Of a stretch of 5,594 bases of DNA, positions 4,579-5,594 are shown one piece after another. Position 1 is the first letter of the stretch, and each line of letters begins with the position of its first letter. Both the position numbers and the translations under genes were made by a program. The notes under the pieces are model-generated. The model was given only the letters and a program-made list of their open reading frames with translations, made no database searches and was not told the DNA's origin. This stretch comes from Bacteroidales bacterium (GTDB lineage: Bacteria > Bacteroidota > Bacteroidia > Bacteroidales > VadinHA17), in NCBI GenBank assembly GCA_003518245.1, contig DOZA01000301.1, forward strand, positions 1 through 5,594. The letters run 5' to 3'.

Positions 4579-5594
4579 GTGAAAGAAAACTTATTGAAAA
4601 CCGAGGAAGCCATATCCTTAGTTAAGGATACATTTTCGACCCTACTAAGCAAAAAACTCAAGCTGGTGAAAGTATCATCACCCCTGGCGGTTCTTGACGG
4701 AACCGGTGTCAATGACGATCTTAACGGTGTCGAACAGCCGGTATCATTCGGCATAAAGGGTATGGATGGAAGAAAAGCTGTGGTTGTGCAGTCGCTCGCC
4801 AAATGGAAAAGGATCCGCCTCAGGGATCTCGGGCTTGAGCCCGGGAAAGGTATATTGACGGATATGAGGGCTTTAAGGCCTGATGAGAGCTTCAGTCCTA
4901 TTCATTCCATCTATGTGGATCAGTGGGACTGGGAAAAACACATATTAGCCTCCGACAGGAATATGGCTTACCTGAAAGACACGGTAAGGAAAATATACGA
5001 AGCCCTACGTATAACTGAAAAATTAATAAGTGAAACATACCCGGAAATCGAAGCAGCCCTTCCAGAAGAAATAACATTCCTTCACGCAGATGAACTTGTG
5101 CAGAGGTATCCCGGCTTATCCCCAAACGAGCGGGAATCAGAGGCAACAAAAGAATATGGTGCTATATTTCTTATTGGCATAGGAGGAAGACTGAGTGACG
5201 GGTCGATGCACGACGGCAGGGCACCTGATTATGATGATTGGAGCACGGTAACAGAAGACGGCAGAGCGGGCCTTAATGGTGATATAATAGTCTGGAACCC
5301 GGTTCTTGAATCGGCTTTTGAAATTTCTTCGATGGGAATACGGGTTGATCCAGTATCACTGATAAGGCAGCTAAGGATAAGGGGATGTATGGAACGGCTT
5401 AACCTTCCTTTCCACAGCAGCCTGGTGAGAGGTGAATTACCCCTTAGCATAGGTGGTGGCATAGGCCAGTCACGGTTATGTATGTATATGCTCAGGAAAA
5501 AACATATTAGCCAGGTACAGGTGAGCATATGGCCGGAAGTTGAGATGCGAGATGCGAGAGATGAACTCATCCCAATTCAACAATTACACAGTTC
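4579..5594 (+). CDS. asnA: Aspartate--ammonia ligase (asparagine synthetase A), 3' end outside window
   Basis: AsnA makes L-asparagine from aspartate, ammonia and ATP (releasing AMP and pyrophosphate) in the cytoplasm; its fold is that of class II aminoacyl-tRNA synthetases. The 338 visible residues align along nearly the whole family: 'GTGVNDDLNG' (41-50), 'QSLAKWKR' (71-78), 'TDMRALRPDE' (94-103), 'YVDQWDWE' (112-119), 'HDGRAPDYDDW' (211-221), 'LNGDIIVWNP' (232-241), 'SSMGIRVD' (250-257) and 'GGGIGQSRL' (292-300). D46, K77, R100, R214, D219, R255 and R299 match recalled active-site positions of the E. coli enzyme (about 330 residues). Residue 71 is Gln where His is usual. The start is GTG with GGAG before it. 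After 'SIWPE' (residue 320) the sequence stops resembling family tails and is encoded by a repeat element; no stop is reached before the window ends. Expression is probably governed by the Asn-specific attenuator just upstream. Confidence 0.93.
   Translation, partial: MKENLLKTEEAISLVKDTFSTLLSKKLKLVKVSSPLAVLDGTGVNDDLNGVEQPVSFGIKGMDGRKAVVVQSLAKWKRIRLRDLGLEPGKGILTDMRALRPDESFSPIHSIYVDQWDWEKHILASDRNMAYLKDTVRKIYEALRITEKLISETYPEIEAALPEEITFLHADELVQRYPGLSPNERESEATKEYGAIFLIGIGGRLSDGSMHDGRAPDYDDWSTVTEDGRAGLNGDIIVWNPVLESAFEISSMGIRVDPVSLIRQLRIRGCMERLNLPFHSSLVRGELPLSIGGGIGQSRLCMYMLRKKHISQVQVSIWPEVEMRDARDELIPIQQLHS
5542..5594. repeat. Composite repeat overlapping the 3' end of asnA
   Basis: GAGATGCGAGATGCGAGAG (5542-5560) and the 24-nt block at 5571-5594 are reverse complements, with one mismatch each, of blocks at 1558-1576 and 1449-1472. 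The order of the two blocks is kept once orientation is taken into account; the spacer is 10 nt here against about 85 nt there. The repeat begins exactly at asnA codon 322 and is read in frame to the window edge, so it supplies the visible C-terminal residues (EMRDARDELIPIQQLHS). It probably continues beyond the window. Confidence 0.7.

Noticed and set aside
4557..5570. Antisense reading frames opposite asnA
   Set aside because: They are shadows of a strongly conserved plus-strand gene, have no recognisable domains and show biased composition expected from the opposite strand.

Overview
The window looks like chromosomal DNA from a Bacteroidota bacterium, perhaps a Bacteroidales/Marinilabiliales relative known mainly from metagenomes. 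The reasons are: genes mostly lack strong Shine-Dalgarno sites; the clearest promoter fits the Bacteroidota pattern (TTTG, 18 nt, TAnnTTTG); a Gfo/Idh/MocA oxidoreductase carries the typical '..VPRHVLGG..APSDKI' N-terminus next to a Tat-exported sugar isomerase/epimerase-like protein; and intergenic DNA is full of short repeats of the kind common in these genomes. This assignment is inference.

Layout. Positions 1-246 hold the 3' end of an unrecognised plus-strand gene. It converges on a minus-strand membrane protein (284-619) that resembles only the N-terminal half of DUF6064. After an AT-rich divergent spacer comes a compact beta-carbonic anhydrase (846-1385). Its stop codon merges into a REP-like palindrome and then a roughly 220-nt patchwork of short repeats. 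Next is a two-gene unit: a Gfo/Idh/MocA oxidoreductase (body 1795-3237) and, 13 nt later, a TIM-barrel sugar isomerase/epimerase-like protein (3251-4135). The second has an intact twin-arginine signal. The first has an in-frame TAG (1747-1749) exactly where its twin-arginine motif should be. After another AT-rich spacer comes asnA, ammonia-dependent asparagine synthetase (4579 to past the window end).

Main discovery. The asnA leader appears to be a complete, classical ribosome-mediated transcription attenuator specific for asparagine. A Bacteroidota-type promoter (4356-4385) is followed by a 27-codon leader peptide (4409-4492) with six Asn codons, five of them in AAT runs. Four RNA segments can pair as 1:2, 2:3 and 3:4. 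Segment 3:4 is a strong intrinsic terminator (4516-4546) 32 nt before the asnA start. Segment 2:3 is an extended antiterminator that excludes it. The expected logic is that low charged tRNA-Asn stalls the ribosome in the AAT runs, 2:3 forms, and asnA is read through; plentiful Asn lets the terminator form.

Second theme. A repeat found between the carbonic anhydrase and the oxidoreductase recurs in inverted orientation at the window's right edge. There it begins in frame at codon 322 of asnA and seems to have replaced the native C-terminal tail.
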